Origin: Pseudoclavibacter terrae
GTDB lineage: Bacteria; Actinomycetota; Actinomycetes; Actinomycetales; Microbacteriaceae
Assembly: GCF_008831075.1 (NCBI RefSeq)
Contig: NZ_WBJX01000002.1
Coordinates: 124,001 to 188,000, forward strand
Length of the DNA: 64,000 bases
Reading direction: 5' to 3'
In this document: piece after piece, positions 49,206 through 57,360 of the stretch
How the letters are laid out: each line of letters begins with the position of its first letter
Position numbering within the stretch: position 1 is the stretch's first letter
Position numbers and translations under genes: made by a program
The notes under the pieces: generated by a model
Told to the model about the DNA's origin: nothing
What the model saw: the letters and a program-made list of their open reading frames with translations, nothing else
The model's database searches: none

Positions 49206-50238
49206 CCCGCAGAACCCACAGGTCCCCGGCGGCCCGAGCACGGGCGCCGCCCCGCAGCAGCCGCCCGCGACGACGAACGTGCTCCTGCAGAAGGAGAAGC
49301 GCGAGCGCAACGTCGCCGAGCGCCCCACGCTCTTCACGCTGCTCCTCAAGGACAAGGTCGCGACGGTCGCGGCCGCCGTGCTCGCCTTCATCGCCCTCGT
49401 GGCCGTCTTCGGGCCGCTGCTCGTGGGAGAGCTCGCCTCCAAGCAGGACCTCACGGCCATCAACGTGGCCCCGTTCAGCCTCGACAACGGCTGGGCGTTC
49501 ATCCTCGGCAGCGACTCGCTGGGGCGCAGCATGCTCGCGCGCCTCGTCATCGCGACGGGCACAACCCTCGGCGTCGCCGTCCCCGCCGTCCTCGTGGCCC
49601 TCATCGTGGGATCCATCTGGGGCGTCTGGGCCGGCTACTTCCGCGGCTGGCGGGAGTCGGTGTCGATGCGCATCGCCGACATCATCATGAGCTTCCCGTC
49701 GCTGCTGCTCGCGGTCGTCATCCTGTACGTCTTCAACCCGAGCCTCGCGAACATCGTCGCCGTGCTGGCGCTGACCCGCATCCCGATCTACCTGCGCACG
49801 GCGCGGGCCGAGGCCGCCGAGCTGCGGTCGCGGATGTTCGTGGACGCGGCCACCAACTTCGGCACGAAGCCGCGCAGCATCATCTTCCGCCACATCGTGC
49901 CGAACGTCGTGCCCACCCTGGTCACGCTCGCGACGCTCGAGTTCTGCTACGTGATGCTCGCCGAGTCCTCGCTGAGCTTCCTCGGCATCGGCGTGCAGTC
50001 GCCCGACGTCAGCTGGGGGCTCATGGTCGCCCAGGGGCGCCAGTACCTGCAGCAGGCGTGGTGGCTCTCGGTGCTCCCCGGCCTCGCGATCGTCATCACG
50101 GCCGTCGCCGCGAACGTGCTCGCCTCCTGGCTGCGCATCGCGACCGATCCGAACCAGAAGTGGCGGCTCATGCAGAAGTCCGCGAAGGTGAAGCTCCGCC
50201 CGTCGCTCCCGACGCGCGAGCCCGCCGGCGAGGTGTGA
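49198..50238 (+). CDS. ABC transporter permease (DppC/OppC type)
   Basis: A 346-residue second permease. An N-terminal hydrophilic part (SDPQNPQVPGGPSTGAAP) precedes membrane segments. The OppC-type region has FILGSDSLGRSMLARLVIATGTTL (core GSDSLGRSMLARL), the EAA loop RMFVDAATNFGTKPRSIIFRHIVPN (core AATNFGTKPRSII) and LAESSLSFLGIGVQSPDVSWGLM. Pairs with the DppB-type subunit to form the channel. ATG 49198 overlaps the previous gene by 8 bases. It needs ATPase subunits, which are not adjacent: the fused double ATPase at 57361 is the best candidate. Confidence 0.87.
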   Translation: MSDPQNPQVPGGPSTGAAPQQPPATTNVLLQKEKRERNVAERPTLFTLLLKDKVATVAAAVLAFIALVAVFGPLLVGELASKQDLTAINVAPFSLDNGWAFILGSDSLGRSMLARLVIATGTTLGVAVPAVLVALIVGSIWGVWAGYFRGWRESVSMRIADIIMSFPSLLLAVVILYVFNPSLANIVAVLALTRIPIYLRTARAEAAELRSRMFVDAATNFGTKPRSIIFRHIVPNVVPTLVTLATLEFCYVMLAESSLSFLGIGVQSPDVSWGLMVAQGRQYLQQAWWLSVLPGLAIVITAVAANVLASWLRIATDPNQKWRLMQKSAKVKLRPSLPTREPAGEV

Positions 50239-50308
50239 CCCTCATCCTCCCGCAGCACCACGTTCCGGTGCCACGCACCGGGAACGCCCGATCGGCCGGA
50301 GTCGCAGC

Positions 50309-51037
50309 ATGACTCCGGCCGATTGGGCTGCCCTCGCGGTCATCTTCTTCGCGGCCTCCTGCCTGCAGGCGGGCATCGGCTTCGGGATGGGGATGCTCGC
50401 GGCGCCCTTCATCGCGCTCATCGACCCGGCCCTGCTGCCGGCGACGGTGATCATCATGTCGATCCTCCTCACCTCGATCGTGACGGTGGCGGAGAAGGAC
50501 TCGCTGGATCTCAGGGGTGCCGGCTGGGCGCTCGTCGGACGCGTGCCGGGCAGCGTCGCGGGGGCCCTGCTCGTGACCGTCATGGCGCCCGCCGTGCTCT
50601 CGTGGGTCGTCGTCGCAACCGTCGTCACCGGTGTGGTCTTCTCGCTGCGCGGCTGGGCCCCGAAGGTCACGCGCTGGTCGCAGATCGTCGCCGGGGCCGC
50701 CTCCGGCGTCATGGGCACGACCACGTCGATCGGTGGGGCCCCCATGGCGATCATCTGGCAGGGCTCCGACTCCGCCAGGCTGCGCGGCACGCTCTCGGCG
50801 TTCCTGCTCGTCGGGTCGATCATCTCGTTCGGACTGCTGCTCGCCTTCGGGGCCGTCGCGCCGCAGACCTGGACGGTCGTGCTGTGGATGGTCCCCGTCG
50901 TCCTGCTGGGCTTCGTCGCGAGCCGCTTCATCACCCCGCACCTCGACAAGACCCGCACGAAGCGGCTCGCGCTCGGCGCATCGCTGCTCGGCTGCGCGCT
51001 GCTCGTCGCGACGCAGCTCGTGCAGCTGCTGGGCTGA
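50309..51037 (+). CDS. TauE/SafE family sulfite/organoanion exporter-like permease
   Basis: A 242-residue membrane protein with about seven hydrophobic segments and the TauE/SafE patterns AVIFFAASCLQAGIGFGMGMLAAPFIALIDPALLP (core QAGIGFGMGMLAAPF) and the second repeat GAASGVMGTTTSIGGAPMAIIW (core TSIGGAPMAI). Family members move sulfite, taurine-derived or other small organic anions. GGAG lies about 8 bases before ATG 50309. It follows the importer permeases after 70 bases on the same strand, so it may belong to the same transcript. Confidence 0.85.
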   Translation: MTPADWAALAVIFFAASCLQAGIGFGMGMLAAPFIALIDPALLPATVIIMSILLTSIVTVAEKDSLDLRGAGWALVGRVPGSVAGALLVTVMAPAVLSWVVVATVVTGVVFSLRGWAPKVTRWSQIVAGAASGVMGTTTSIGGAPMAIIWQGSDSARLRGTLSAFLLVGSIISFGLLLAFGAVAPQTWTVVLWMVPVVLLGFVASRFITPHLDKTRTKRLALGASLLGCALLVATQLVQLLG

Positions 51038-51082
51038 ACAGCGCCTCACCGGCCTGCCTTGGTCGCGGCGCACGCACACGAG

Positions 51083-51213
51083 AACTGCAGGCCCGTCGAA
51101 GAACGAACCTGCAGTTGCTGGGCCGAAGACCCGCGCCCTGTCTGCAGTGGCGGGTCAGACATGCGAGCGATGCAGGTTCGTTGAGGAACGAACCTGCATC
51201 GCTCGCATGTCTG
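51083..51213. repeat. Two related inverted-repeat hairpins (REP-like element)
   Basis: Hairpin A: AACTGCAGG (51083-51091) and CCTGCAGTT (51108-51116). Hairpin B is a perfect 27-base-pair stem (arms 51156-51182 and 51187-51213, loop GAGG). Both carry GAACGAACCTGCA in the right arm (51101-51113 and 51186-51198), and hairpin A differs in the outer arms in a compensated manner (AC...GT against GA...TC). They lie between the converging TauE-like and hydroxyacid dehydrogenase genes, where B could also terminate both. This looks like a duplicated palindromic repeat element of the REP/BIME type. Confidence 0.65.
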
Positions 51214-51250
51214 TGCGCCGGGCGGGGCGGATGGCGAGCGCGGGTGCCGG

Positions 51251-52225
51251 CTAGCGGATGACGCGCTCCAGCGGCTGGCCGTCCGCCCGCAGGTCGATGT
51301 TGCGCGCGATGTCGGCGGCGCGCAGCTCGAAGACCTGGCGTGCGTGGCCGGAGTAGTGGGGCGTGAGCACGGTGTTGGCGAGGGGTGAGAAGCGGTCGAC
51401 GGATGCGGGAACGCGGCCCTGCGAGTCTGGGGCGCCCCACCACACGTCGATCCCTGCACCGCCGATGCGGCCCTCGGAGAGCGCGTCGAAGAGCGCGTCC
51501 TCGTCGACGACTCCGCCGCGCGCCACGTTGATGAGCAGCAGGTCCGGCTTCGCGACAGCGAGCTCCGCGGCGCCGATCGTGCCGCGCGTGTGATCAGACA
51601 GCGGGATGGAGACGACGAGCACGTCCGCCCCCGCCACGAAGTCGAGCATGCGGTCGGGGCCGTAGACCTCGGCGACGTCGAGCCCGTCTGGACTGGGCGC
51701 ATCCGGTCGCTGCCGGAGCGCGGTGAGGCGCATGCCGAGGGCCTGCGCGAGGCGCCCGACCTCCGTGCCGATCTCACCGAGGCCGAGGAGCCCCATCGTC
51801 GTGCCGCGCAGCATGGGATGGAAGGTGACGCTCGCGTCGTTGCCGATCGTGCGCCACTCGCCGGCGCGCATCTGCGCATCCGCCTCCAGCGCGCGCCTGC
51901 GCAGCATGAGCGCCGTCATGACGACGTGCTCCGCGATCGCCGCCCCGTGGTGACCCGTGTTGCAGATCGTCACGCCAGGCGGCAGCGCATCGACGCTCAC
52001 GCGGTCGGCGCCGGCACCTGTGACGTGCAGCAGCGCGTCCGGGCGAAGGGACGCAGCCTGCTCTGGAGTGAGCACGGAGGCGATGACGATGTCGGCCCCG
52101 CGGAGCGCGTCGTCCAGCTCCGCGGGGCCCAGCTCGGCGGCGAAGCTCCACTCGTGCGCGCGCTTGGTCTGCGTGAGGAGCTCCGCGAAGCGGGCGATGA
52201 TCGGGTCGGTGACGAGGATGCGCAT
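51251..52225 (-). CDS. D-2-hydroxyacid dehydrogenase family protein
   Basis: A 324-residue dehydrogenase. Nucleotide fold GLLGLGEIGTEVGRLAQALG, the Arg in LLINVARGGVVDEDAL, and His in VLTPHYSGHARQ. It is the second of its family in the island (the other is at 45197) and lies directly downstream of the glucarate-dehydratase-like gene (63 bases) on the same strand. It might interconvert a keto-acid and hydroxyacid of the pathway; the direction is unknown. ATG 52225 opens MRILVTDPIIARFAELL. Confidence 0.85.
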   Translation of the reverse strand: MRILVTDPIIARFAELLTQTKRAHEWSFAAELGPAELDDALRGADIVIASVLTPEQAASLRPDALLHVTGAGADRVSVDALPPGVTICNTGHHGAAIAEHVVMTALMLRRRALEADAQMRAGEWRTIGNDASVTFHPMLRGTTMGLLGLGEIGTEVGRLAQALGMRLTALRQRPDAPSPDGLDVAEVYGPDRMLDFVAGADVLVVSIPLSDHTRGTIGAAELAVAKPDLLLINVARGGVVDEDALFDALSEGRIGGAGIDVWWGAPDSQGRVPASVDRFSPLANTVLTPHYSGHARQVFELRAADIARNIDLRADGQPLERVIR

Positions 52226-52288
52226 GCCGAGTCTCTGACTCTCTCCGGGGGTGGGTCGGCGGCTGGGCGGGGAAGTCGAGCTCTGCCG

Positions 52289-53641
52289 CTACCAGCGGGG
52301 GCTGGCGACGGTGTAGTCGGGCTGGAAGCGCTGCATGTAGCCCGTGTCGTCCCGCTGCGTGATGCCGCTCTCGAGGAACTGCTCGTGCAGCTTCGCGAGG
52401 CCGTCCACGTCGAGCTCGACGCCGAGGCCTGGCCCGGTCGGGACGAGCACCGAGCCGTCGACGAAGGAGAGGTCGTGGGTGACGACGTCCTCGTCTGGCT
52501 GCTTCCAGGGCCAGTGCGTGTCGCACGCGTAGCTGAGCGACGGTGTCGCGGAGGCGAGGTGCACCATGGCCGCGAGGCTGATGCCGAGGTGCGAGTTGGA
52601 GTGCATCGAGAGGCCCCAGTCGAGCGACTCGGCGAGGCCGCCGAGGGTGCGGGACCTGGTGAGGCCGCCCCAGAAGTGGTGGTCGGACAGCACGATGTCG
52701 ATCGATCCCTGCTCGACGGCGGGCTTCACGTCGGCGAAGCTGACGACGCACATGTTCGTCGCGAGGGGGAGGGTCGTGCCGCGTCGCACCTCGGCCATGC
52801 CTGCGAGTCCGGGGGTGGGGTCCTCGAGGTACTCGAGGGACGATTCGAGGGCCTTCGCGACGCGCAGCGAGGTCTCGACGCTCCAGGCGGCGTTGGGGTC
52901 GAGGCGCAGCCCGAGGTCGGGGAAGGCGTCCGCGAGGGCGAGCATCGCGGCGATCTCCTGGTCGGGTTCGAAGACGCCGCCCTTGAGCTTGAGCGCGGAG
53001 AAGCCGTAGCCGTCGACGAGCTGACGCGCCTGCTCGACGATGCCCTCCGGTGTCAGTGCCTCGCCGAACTCGTCGGAGCCGGATCCGGGGTGGCCGGCCC
53101 ACTTGTAGAACAGGTAGCCGCTGAACGCGACCTCGGGGCGGATCGCGCCTCCGAGGAGTGAGCTCACAGGCACGCCGAGGATCTTGCCCTGCACGTCGAG
53201 CGCGGCGACGTCGAAGGGGGAGAGGACCCGATCGGCGGTGCTCGAGCCGGTCACCATCCCGCTCATCCCGTGGCCGCCCTGCGAGGTGTCGGCGGTGAGC
53301 GCCTGCGCGACCGCGAAGCGCAGGCGGTTGGTGTCGAAGACGTTGATGCCGACCACGGCGTCTGCCGCGAGGGAGAGGCGGTGCAGGTGAGGGGCATCGC
53401 CGTAGGTCTCGCCGAGGCCGGTGAGGCCCGAGCGGGTCGTGACCTGCACGATCGCGCGAAGCGCGTACGGCTCGTGCACCCCGACGGTGTTGAGGAGGGG
53501 TGGGTCCTTGAAGGCGACCGGCGTGATCGTGACGGCGGCGATCTCATTCTGCGTGCTCCGGTCGAAGGGCTCCACCGGTGTCGCGCCTGCAGCTGCGGCT
53601 GGTGCGAATCCGGATGCGGTGGACGTGCTCTGCGCGGTCAT
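52289..53641 (-). CDS. Glucarate-dehydratase-like enolase superfamily protein
   Basis: A 450-residue enolase-superfamily protein of the glucarate dehydratase branch. The N-terminal capping domain begins EIAAVTITPVAFKDPPLLNTVGVHEPYALR (core VHEPYALR). The KxK motif is in FSALKLKGGVFEP, metal ligands are in LDPNAAW, LEDPTPG and a later TNMC region, and the second catalytic His is in MHSNSHLGISL with DHHFWGG. It is related to GudD at 55978 but clearly different (MCVVSFADVKPAVEQGSIDIVL). It may be a GudX-like/GlucDRP paralog, with weak or altered substrate specificity (galactarate, L-idarate, or regulator-like role). Start follows AGGGAGA upstream. Confidence 0.83.
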   Translation of the reverse strand: MTAQSTSTASGFAPAAAAGATPVEPFDRSTQNEIAAVTITPVAFKDPPLLNTVGVHEPYALRAIVQVTTRSGLTGLGETYGDAPHLHRLSLAADAVVGINVFDTNRLRFAVAQALTADTSQGGHGMSGMVTGSSTADRVLSPFDVAALDVQGKILGVPVSSLLGGAIRPEVAFSGYLFYKWAGHPGSGSDEFGEALTPEGIVEQARQLVDGYGFSALKLKGGVFEPDQEIAAMLALADAFPDLGLRLDPNAAWSVETSLRVAKALESSLEYLEDPTPGLAGMAEVRRGTTLPLATNMCVVSFADVKPAVEQGSIDIVLSDHHFWGGLTRSRTLGGLAESLDWGLSMHSNSHLGISLAAMVHLASATPSLSYACDTHWPWKQPDEDVVTHDLSFVDGSVLVPTGPGLGVELDVDGLAKLHEQFLESGITQRDDTGYMQRFQPDYTVASPRW

Positions 53642-53775
53642 GTCGTCTCCCTGTGTTCGTCGTTGAACGAGGTGTGTTCGTCGTTGCGGGCGCTGTGCTC
53701 GGTGTCGAGCACGCCGTGTTCGTTGCTGAACGGAACGTTCGGCCTGCTCGGGGGCCGGTTGCTCAGCAGGGTGAG

Positions 53776-53814
53776 GCGCGCCCGGTCGCGCTTCGTCAGC
53801 GCAACCGGGCGCGC
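53776..53814. terminator. Terminator hairpin downstream of kdgD
   Basis: GCGCGCCCGGT (53776-53786) and ACCGGGCGCGC (53804-53814) form an 11-base-pair stem with a 17-base loop directly after the kdgD stop on the minus strand. It separates kdgD from the glucarate-dehydratase-like gene. The same gap (53642-53820) also contains the words GTGTTCGTCGTTG twice (about 53656 and 53678) and a related GTTCGTTGCTGAACG, possibly relatives of the palindromic element at 51083. Confidence 0.6.
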
Positions 53815-53820
53815 TCAGGC

Positions 53821-54780
53821 TCAGGCGACGGGTGCCGCGACGCGGTCCTGCTCGGCGGGGGTGCCTGCGCGCTTCGCGAGGAGGGCCCTGGTGTCGTAGA
53901 TGAGCTTCTTGAGCTCTTCGACGTGCTCGGGCTTGGCGTCGATGAGCGGCGCGCGCACGTGGCCGGCGTTGATGCCGGCGAGCTTGGTGGCTTCCTTGAC
54001 GAGCGACACGGCGTACCCGGGCACGGAGTTCCGGAGGCGGACGAGGGGGTGGTAGAAGCTGCGGTTGAGCTCAGCCAGGCGCTCCTTGTCGCCGGATTCG
54101 ACGGCGTCGAAGAAGGCGAGGGCGATGTCGGGGGCGAAGGCGAAGGAGGCCGACGAGTACAGGGGGACGCCGATCGCCTTGTAGGCCTCCTGTGCGATCT
54201 CCGCCGTGGGGAGGCCGTTGAAGAAGAGGAAGTCCTCGCCGCGCGACTGCGTCTCGTCGGTGACGGAGCGCACGATGCGGGACATGAGGTCGATGTCGCC
54301 GACGCCGTCCTTGAGGCCGATGACGTTCGGGATGCGGGAGACGGCGACGGCGGTGTGCTCGTCGAACCGGGCCGTGCTGCGGTGGTAGACGATGACGGGC
54401 AGCGTCGTGGCACCCGCGACCTGCTCGACGTACGCGACGAGGCCTTCGCTTGGACCCGCGACGAGGTACGGCGGGAGGAGGAGGATGCCGTCCGCCCCGA
54501 CCGCCTCTGCGCTGCGCACCTGCGCCTTGGCGTCGGCGAGCGTCCCGCCGGCCCCGGCGAACACCGGCGTTGCCTTCTTGGTGGTCGTGACGGCCGTGTC
54601 GACGACGGTCGTGTACTCGTCGAGGCTGAGCGCGTGGAACTCGCCGGTGCCGCAGGCGATGAAGATACCGCCCGGCTCGTGGGCGAGCCCCTGTTCGAGG
54701 TGCTGCGCGAGGGCTGCGACATCGACGGCATCGTCGGCCGTGAAGGGGGTGACCGGGAAGAAGAGGATTCTGTCGAGCAC
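53821..54780 (-). CDS. kdgD: 5-dehydro-4-deoxyglucarate dehydratase
   Basis: A 319-residue enzyme of the dihydrodipicolinate synthase / N-acetylneuraminate lyase superfamily. Key residues: the Schiff-base Lys in VIGLKDGVG (K157), Tyr in VIVYHRSTA (Y132), and the substrate loop CGTGEFHAL (43-51). FFPVTPF at the start and the GTGEF loop instead of GTTGE mark KdgD (EC 4.2.1.41), which dehydrates and decarboxylates 5-dehydro-4-deoxyglucarate to 2,5-dioxopentanoate. Start is GTG 54780, with AAGGAG six bases upstream. Divergent from the LysR regulator, the usual position for its target gene. Confidence 0.87.
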   Translation of the reverse strand: MLDRILFFPVTPFTADDAVDVAALAQHLEQGLAHEPGGIFIACGTGEFHALSLDEYTTVVDTAVTTTKKATPVFAGAGGTLADAKAQVRSAEAVGADGILLLPPYLVAGPSEGLVAYVEQVAGATTLPVIVYHRSTARFDEHTAVAVSRIPNVIGLKDGVGDIDLMSRIVRSVTDETQSRGEDFLFFNGLPTAEIAQEAYKAIGVPLYSSASFAFAPDIALAFFDAVESGDKERLAELNRSFYHPLVRLRNSVPGYAVSLVKEATKLAGINAGHVRAPLIDAKPEHVEELKKLIYDTRALLAKRAGTPAEQDRVAAPVA

Positions 54781-54927
54781 GTCGATCTCCTTAGTTGCGT
54801 GTCTCCGCGGTGCGTCGTTGCACGGTGCGGCTGTTCCGAGTTGATTGCCCGGCTATCTGCGACGCTATGGTCTTATGGATGCGCAAACAAACTAAAGTGT
54901 GGATGAATCAATGTTGGGAGTGAATTG
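54781..54927. promoter_or_regulatory. Divergent control region between kdgD and lysR
   Basis: A 147-base gap with an A/T-rich core at about 54884-54912 (AACAAACTAAAGTGTGGATG), which should hold LysR binding sites and two promoters. TTATGGATGCGCAAAC and GAATCAATG are noted, but a clear T-N11-A inverted repeat was not found by eye. LysR autoregulation is probable but unproven. Confidence 0.4.
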
Positions 54928-55827
54928 ATGTTTACCCTGGTCCAGCTCGAGTGCTTCGTCGCCGTCGCTGAGGAACTGCACTTCGGTGCGGCCGCCGAGC
55001 GCCTCCGCATGACCCAGCCGCCCATCAGTCGCCAGATCCAGCAGCTGGAGCGCGAGCTCGACACGCAGCTGTTCGTCCGGACGAGCCGCCGGGTCGCGCT
55101 CACGGAGGCCGGGCGCACCCTCCTGCCCAGCGCGCGCAAGCTCATCGACCTCTCGGCGAAGGCCGCGGCCGATGTGCGCGCCGTCGGCGAGGGGGCCACC
55201 GGCACGCTGACGGTCGGGTACACGGCGGTCGCGGCGCACAGCGTGCTCCCCAAGCTGCTGCGGGCGGCGGCGGAGGAGCTGCCCGGGCTGCAGCTCATCC
55301 TGCAGGAATCGGTGACCGTCGACCAGATGGACGAGCTCGAGCGCGGCACGGTCGACATCGGCCTCCTGCGTCCCATGCGGGACCGCCCAGGCGTCCAGTC
55401 GACGACGGTGCTGACGGAGCGCCTGGTGCTGGCGCTGCCGAGGGGCTCGCGGCTCGCCGAGTTCACGGGGCCCATCTTCCTGAGCGACCTCAACGATGAG
55501 GCGCTCCTCATGTACTCGCCTGGTGGTGCTCGCTACTTCCACGACCTGCTCCTCAGCATGTTCGTCGCCTCATCCAGTCATCCGCGCATCGTGCAGTACG
55601 CGGGCCAGGTGCCTGCGCTGCTCGCGCTCGTGAACGCCGGCATCGGCGTCGCGCTCATCCCCGAGTCCGCGACGCAGCTCGCGCCCGACGGCGTCATCTG
55701 CCGGCCGGTTGCCGACGGTGACCGATCGGAGCCATACAACCGAGTGCACCTCGACATCGCATGGCGCGAGGACTCCGACAATCCGCTCGTTGCGGCGGTC
55801 GTCGAGCTCATGCAGCGCAACGCGTGA
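54928..55827 (+). CDS. LysR family transcriptional regulator of the aldarate island
   Basis: A 299-residue regulator. Helix-turn-helix: LVQLECFVAVAEELHFGAAAERLRMTQPPISRQIQQLE (core RMTQPPISRQIQQLE). Effector domain: GTLTVGYTAVAAHSVLPKLL, YSPGGARYFHDLLL. The ATG at 54928 has GGGAG seven bases upstream (a TTG just before is in frame but not needed). It is divergent from kdgD and 150 bases upstream of gudD, so it probably activates these genes with glucarate or a pathway intermediate as inducer. The element shared by the gudD and KGSA dehydrogenase genes may be its binding site. Confidence 0.86.
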   Translation: MFTLVQLECFVAVAEELHFGAAAERLRMTQPPISRQIQQLERELDTQLFVRTSRRVALTEAGRTLLPSARKLIDLSAKAAADVRAVGEGATGTLTVGYTAVAAHSVLPKLLRAAAEELPGLQLILQESVTVDQMDELERGTVDIGLLRPMRDRPGVQSTTVLTERLVLALPRGSRLAEFTGPIFLSDLNDEALLMYSPGGARYFHDLLLSMFVASSSHPRIVQYAGQVPALLALVNAGIGVALIPESATQLAPDGVICRPVADGDRSEPYNRVHLDIAWREDSDNPLVAAVVELMQRNA

Positions 55828-55860
55828 CCGTGGTCGCACGCCGCTATTGATGCTGAACGC

Positions 55861-55879
55861 GCATCCGGTCATGCCGAAT
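55861..55879 (+). promoter_or_regulatory. Candidate aldarate-regulator site, copy 2
   Basis: GCATCCGGTCATGCCGAAT, 98 bases before the ATG of gudD. It matches copy 1 at 43262-43280 in 18 of 19 bases. Inner symmetry ATCCGG-TCATG-CCGAAT is near-palindromic (five of six arm bases). Because the two copies lie at almost the same distance from two pathway genes 12 kb apart, a common regulator is likely. Confidence 0.55.
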
Positions 55880-55977
55880 ACGCTCTCGATCGAATGGATG
55901 CGGCTCCTTAGAGTGGCAATACGGCACCGTGGCCAGAGCCACGTGTGACCACCCAGCGCGGCGATGGAGGCGGAGCT

Positions 55978-57306
55978 ATGAACCAGGTGACGGTCGAGAC
56001 GTGGGACGTGATCCCAGTAGCGGGCCACGACAGCATGCTGCTGAACCTCAGCGGAGCCCACGCGCCCCTCTTCACTCGCAACCTCGTGAAGCTCACCGAC
56101 AGCGAGGGGCGCGTCGGCATCGGCGAGGTTCCCGGCGGCGAGAGCATCCGATCGACGCTCGTCGCCTCCGCCGAGCTGATCGTCGGCAAGCCCGTGGCCG
56201 ACTACCGCGCGATCCTGCGCAGCATCAACGAGGAATTCTCCTGGCAGGACAGCGCCGGCCGCGGCGCGCAGACCTTCGACCTCCGCACGACCGTGCACGT
56301 CGTCACCGCCTGGGAGTGCGCGCTCCTCGACCTCCTCGGGCAGCAGCTCGGTCTGCCGATCTCGTCGCTCCTCGGCGACGGCAGGCAGCGCGAGGCCGTC
56401 GACGTGCTCGGCTACCTCTTCTTCGTCGGCGACCCCGACGCGACCGGCCTCGACTACCTGCGCGGCGACGACACGAGTGACGCGTGGGGAAGCGTGCGCC
56501 GCGAGCGTGCCCTCGACAGCGAGGGCGTCGTGCGGCTCGCGAAGGCCGCGCAGGAGCGATACGGCTTCCGCGACTTCAAGCTCAAGGGCGGCGTGCTCGA
56601 ACCGGCCGTCGAAGCCGCCGTGGTCACCGATCTCGCCGCCGAGTTCCCCGATGCGCGCATCACGCTCGACCCGAACGGGTCATGGCCGCTCGACGAGGCG
56701 CTCCGCCTCGGCCCCGACCTGAAGCGCGTGCTCGCGTATGCCGAGGACCCGGTCGGCGCGGAGAACGGCTACTCGGGGCGCGAGGTGATGGCGGAGTTCC
56801 GCCGCGCCACGGGCCTGCGGACTGCCACGAACATGATCGCGACCGACTGGCGCGAGCTGGGGCACGCGATCCGCTCGCAGGCCGTCGACATCCCGCTCGC
56901 CGACCCGCACTTCTGGACCATGAGCGGCTCCGTGCGCGTCGCGCAGCTGTGCGACGAGCTCGGCCTCACGTGGGGCTCGCACTCGAACAACCACTTCGAC
57001 GTGAGCCTCGCGATGTTCACGCACGTCGCCGCGGCGGCCCCTGGAACGCCGACGGCGATCGACACGCACTGGATCTGGCAGGACGGCGAGGAGCTCACGA
57101 CGGCCGCCCCGAAGATCGAGGACGGCGTCATCCAGGTGCCGACGGCACCCGGCCTCGGCGTCACCCTCGACGACGCCGCGGTGAGCCGCGCCCACGAGCT
57201 CTACCTGAGCCTCGAGAGCTCGGCGCGCGACGACGCGTTCGCGATGAAGACCTTCATGCCCGAGTGGGCATTCCACCCGAAGCGGCCTGCCCTCATCCGC
57301 GCCTAG
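55978..57306 (+). CDS. gudD: Glucarate dehydratase
   Basis: A 442-residue enolase-superfamily enzyme highly similar in pattern to proteobacterial GudD. Catalytic and metal residues are readable: K201 and K203 in [11 protein letters not shown]231 in [10 protein letters not shown]256 in [19 protein letters not shown]285 in [10 protein letters not shown]309 in LADPHFW, and H335 in [15 protein letters not shown]. It dehydrates D-glucarate (and often L-idarate) to 5-dehydro-4-deoxyglucarate in the cytosol. The start at 55978 directly follows GGAGGCGGAGCT. It lies between the LysR regulator and the ABC ATPase gene on the same strand, with an aldarate-regulator site 98 bases before the start. Confidence 0.92.
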   Translation: MNQVTVETWDVIPVAGHDSMLLNLSGAHAPLFTRNLVKLTDSEGRVGIGEVPGGESIRSTLVASAELIVGKPVADYRAILRSINEEFSWQDSAGRGAQTFDLRTTVHVVTAWECALLDLLGQQLGLPISSLLGDGRQREAVDVLGYLFFVGDPDATGLDYLRGDDTSDAWGSVRRERALDSEGVVRLAKAAQERYGFRDFKLKGGVLEPAVEAAVVTDLAAEFPDARITLDPNGSWPLDEALRLGPDLKRVLAYAEDPVGAENGYSGREVMAEFRRATGLRTATNMIATDWRELGHAIRSQAVDIPLADPHFWTMSGSVRVAQLCDELGLTWGSHSNNHFDVSLAMFTHVAAAAPGTPTAIDTHWIWQDGEELTTAAPKIEDGVIQVPTAPGLGVTLDDAAVSRAHELYLSLESSARDDAFAMKTFMPEWAFHPKRPALIRA

Positions 57307-57360
57307 CGGACACGGCACAGGCACTCCAGAGCAACCAATCCAACACGACGAGGTGTGAGA

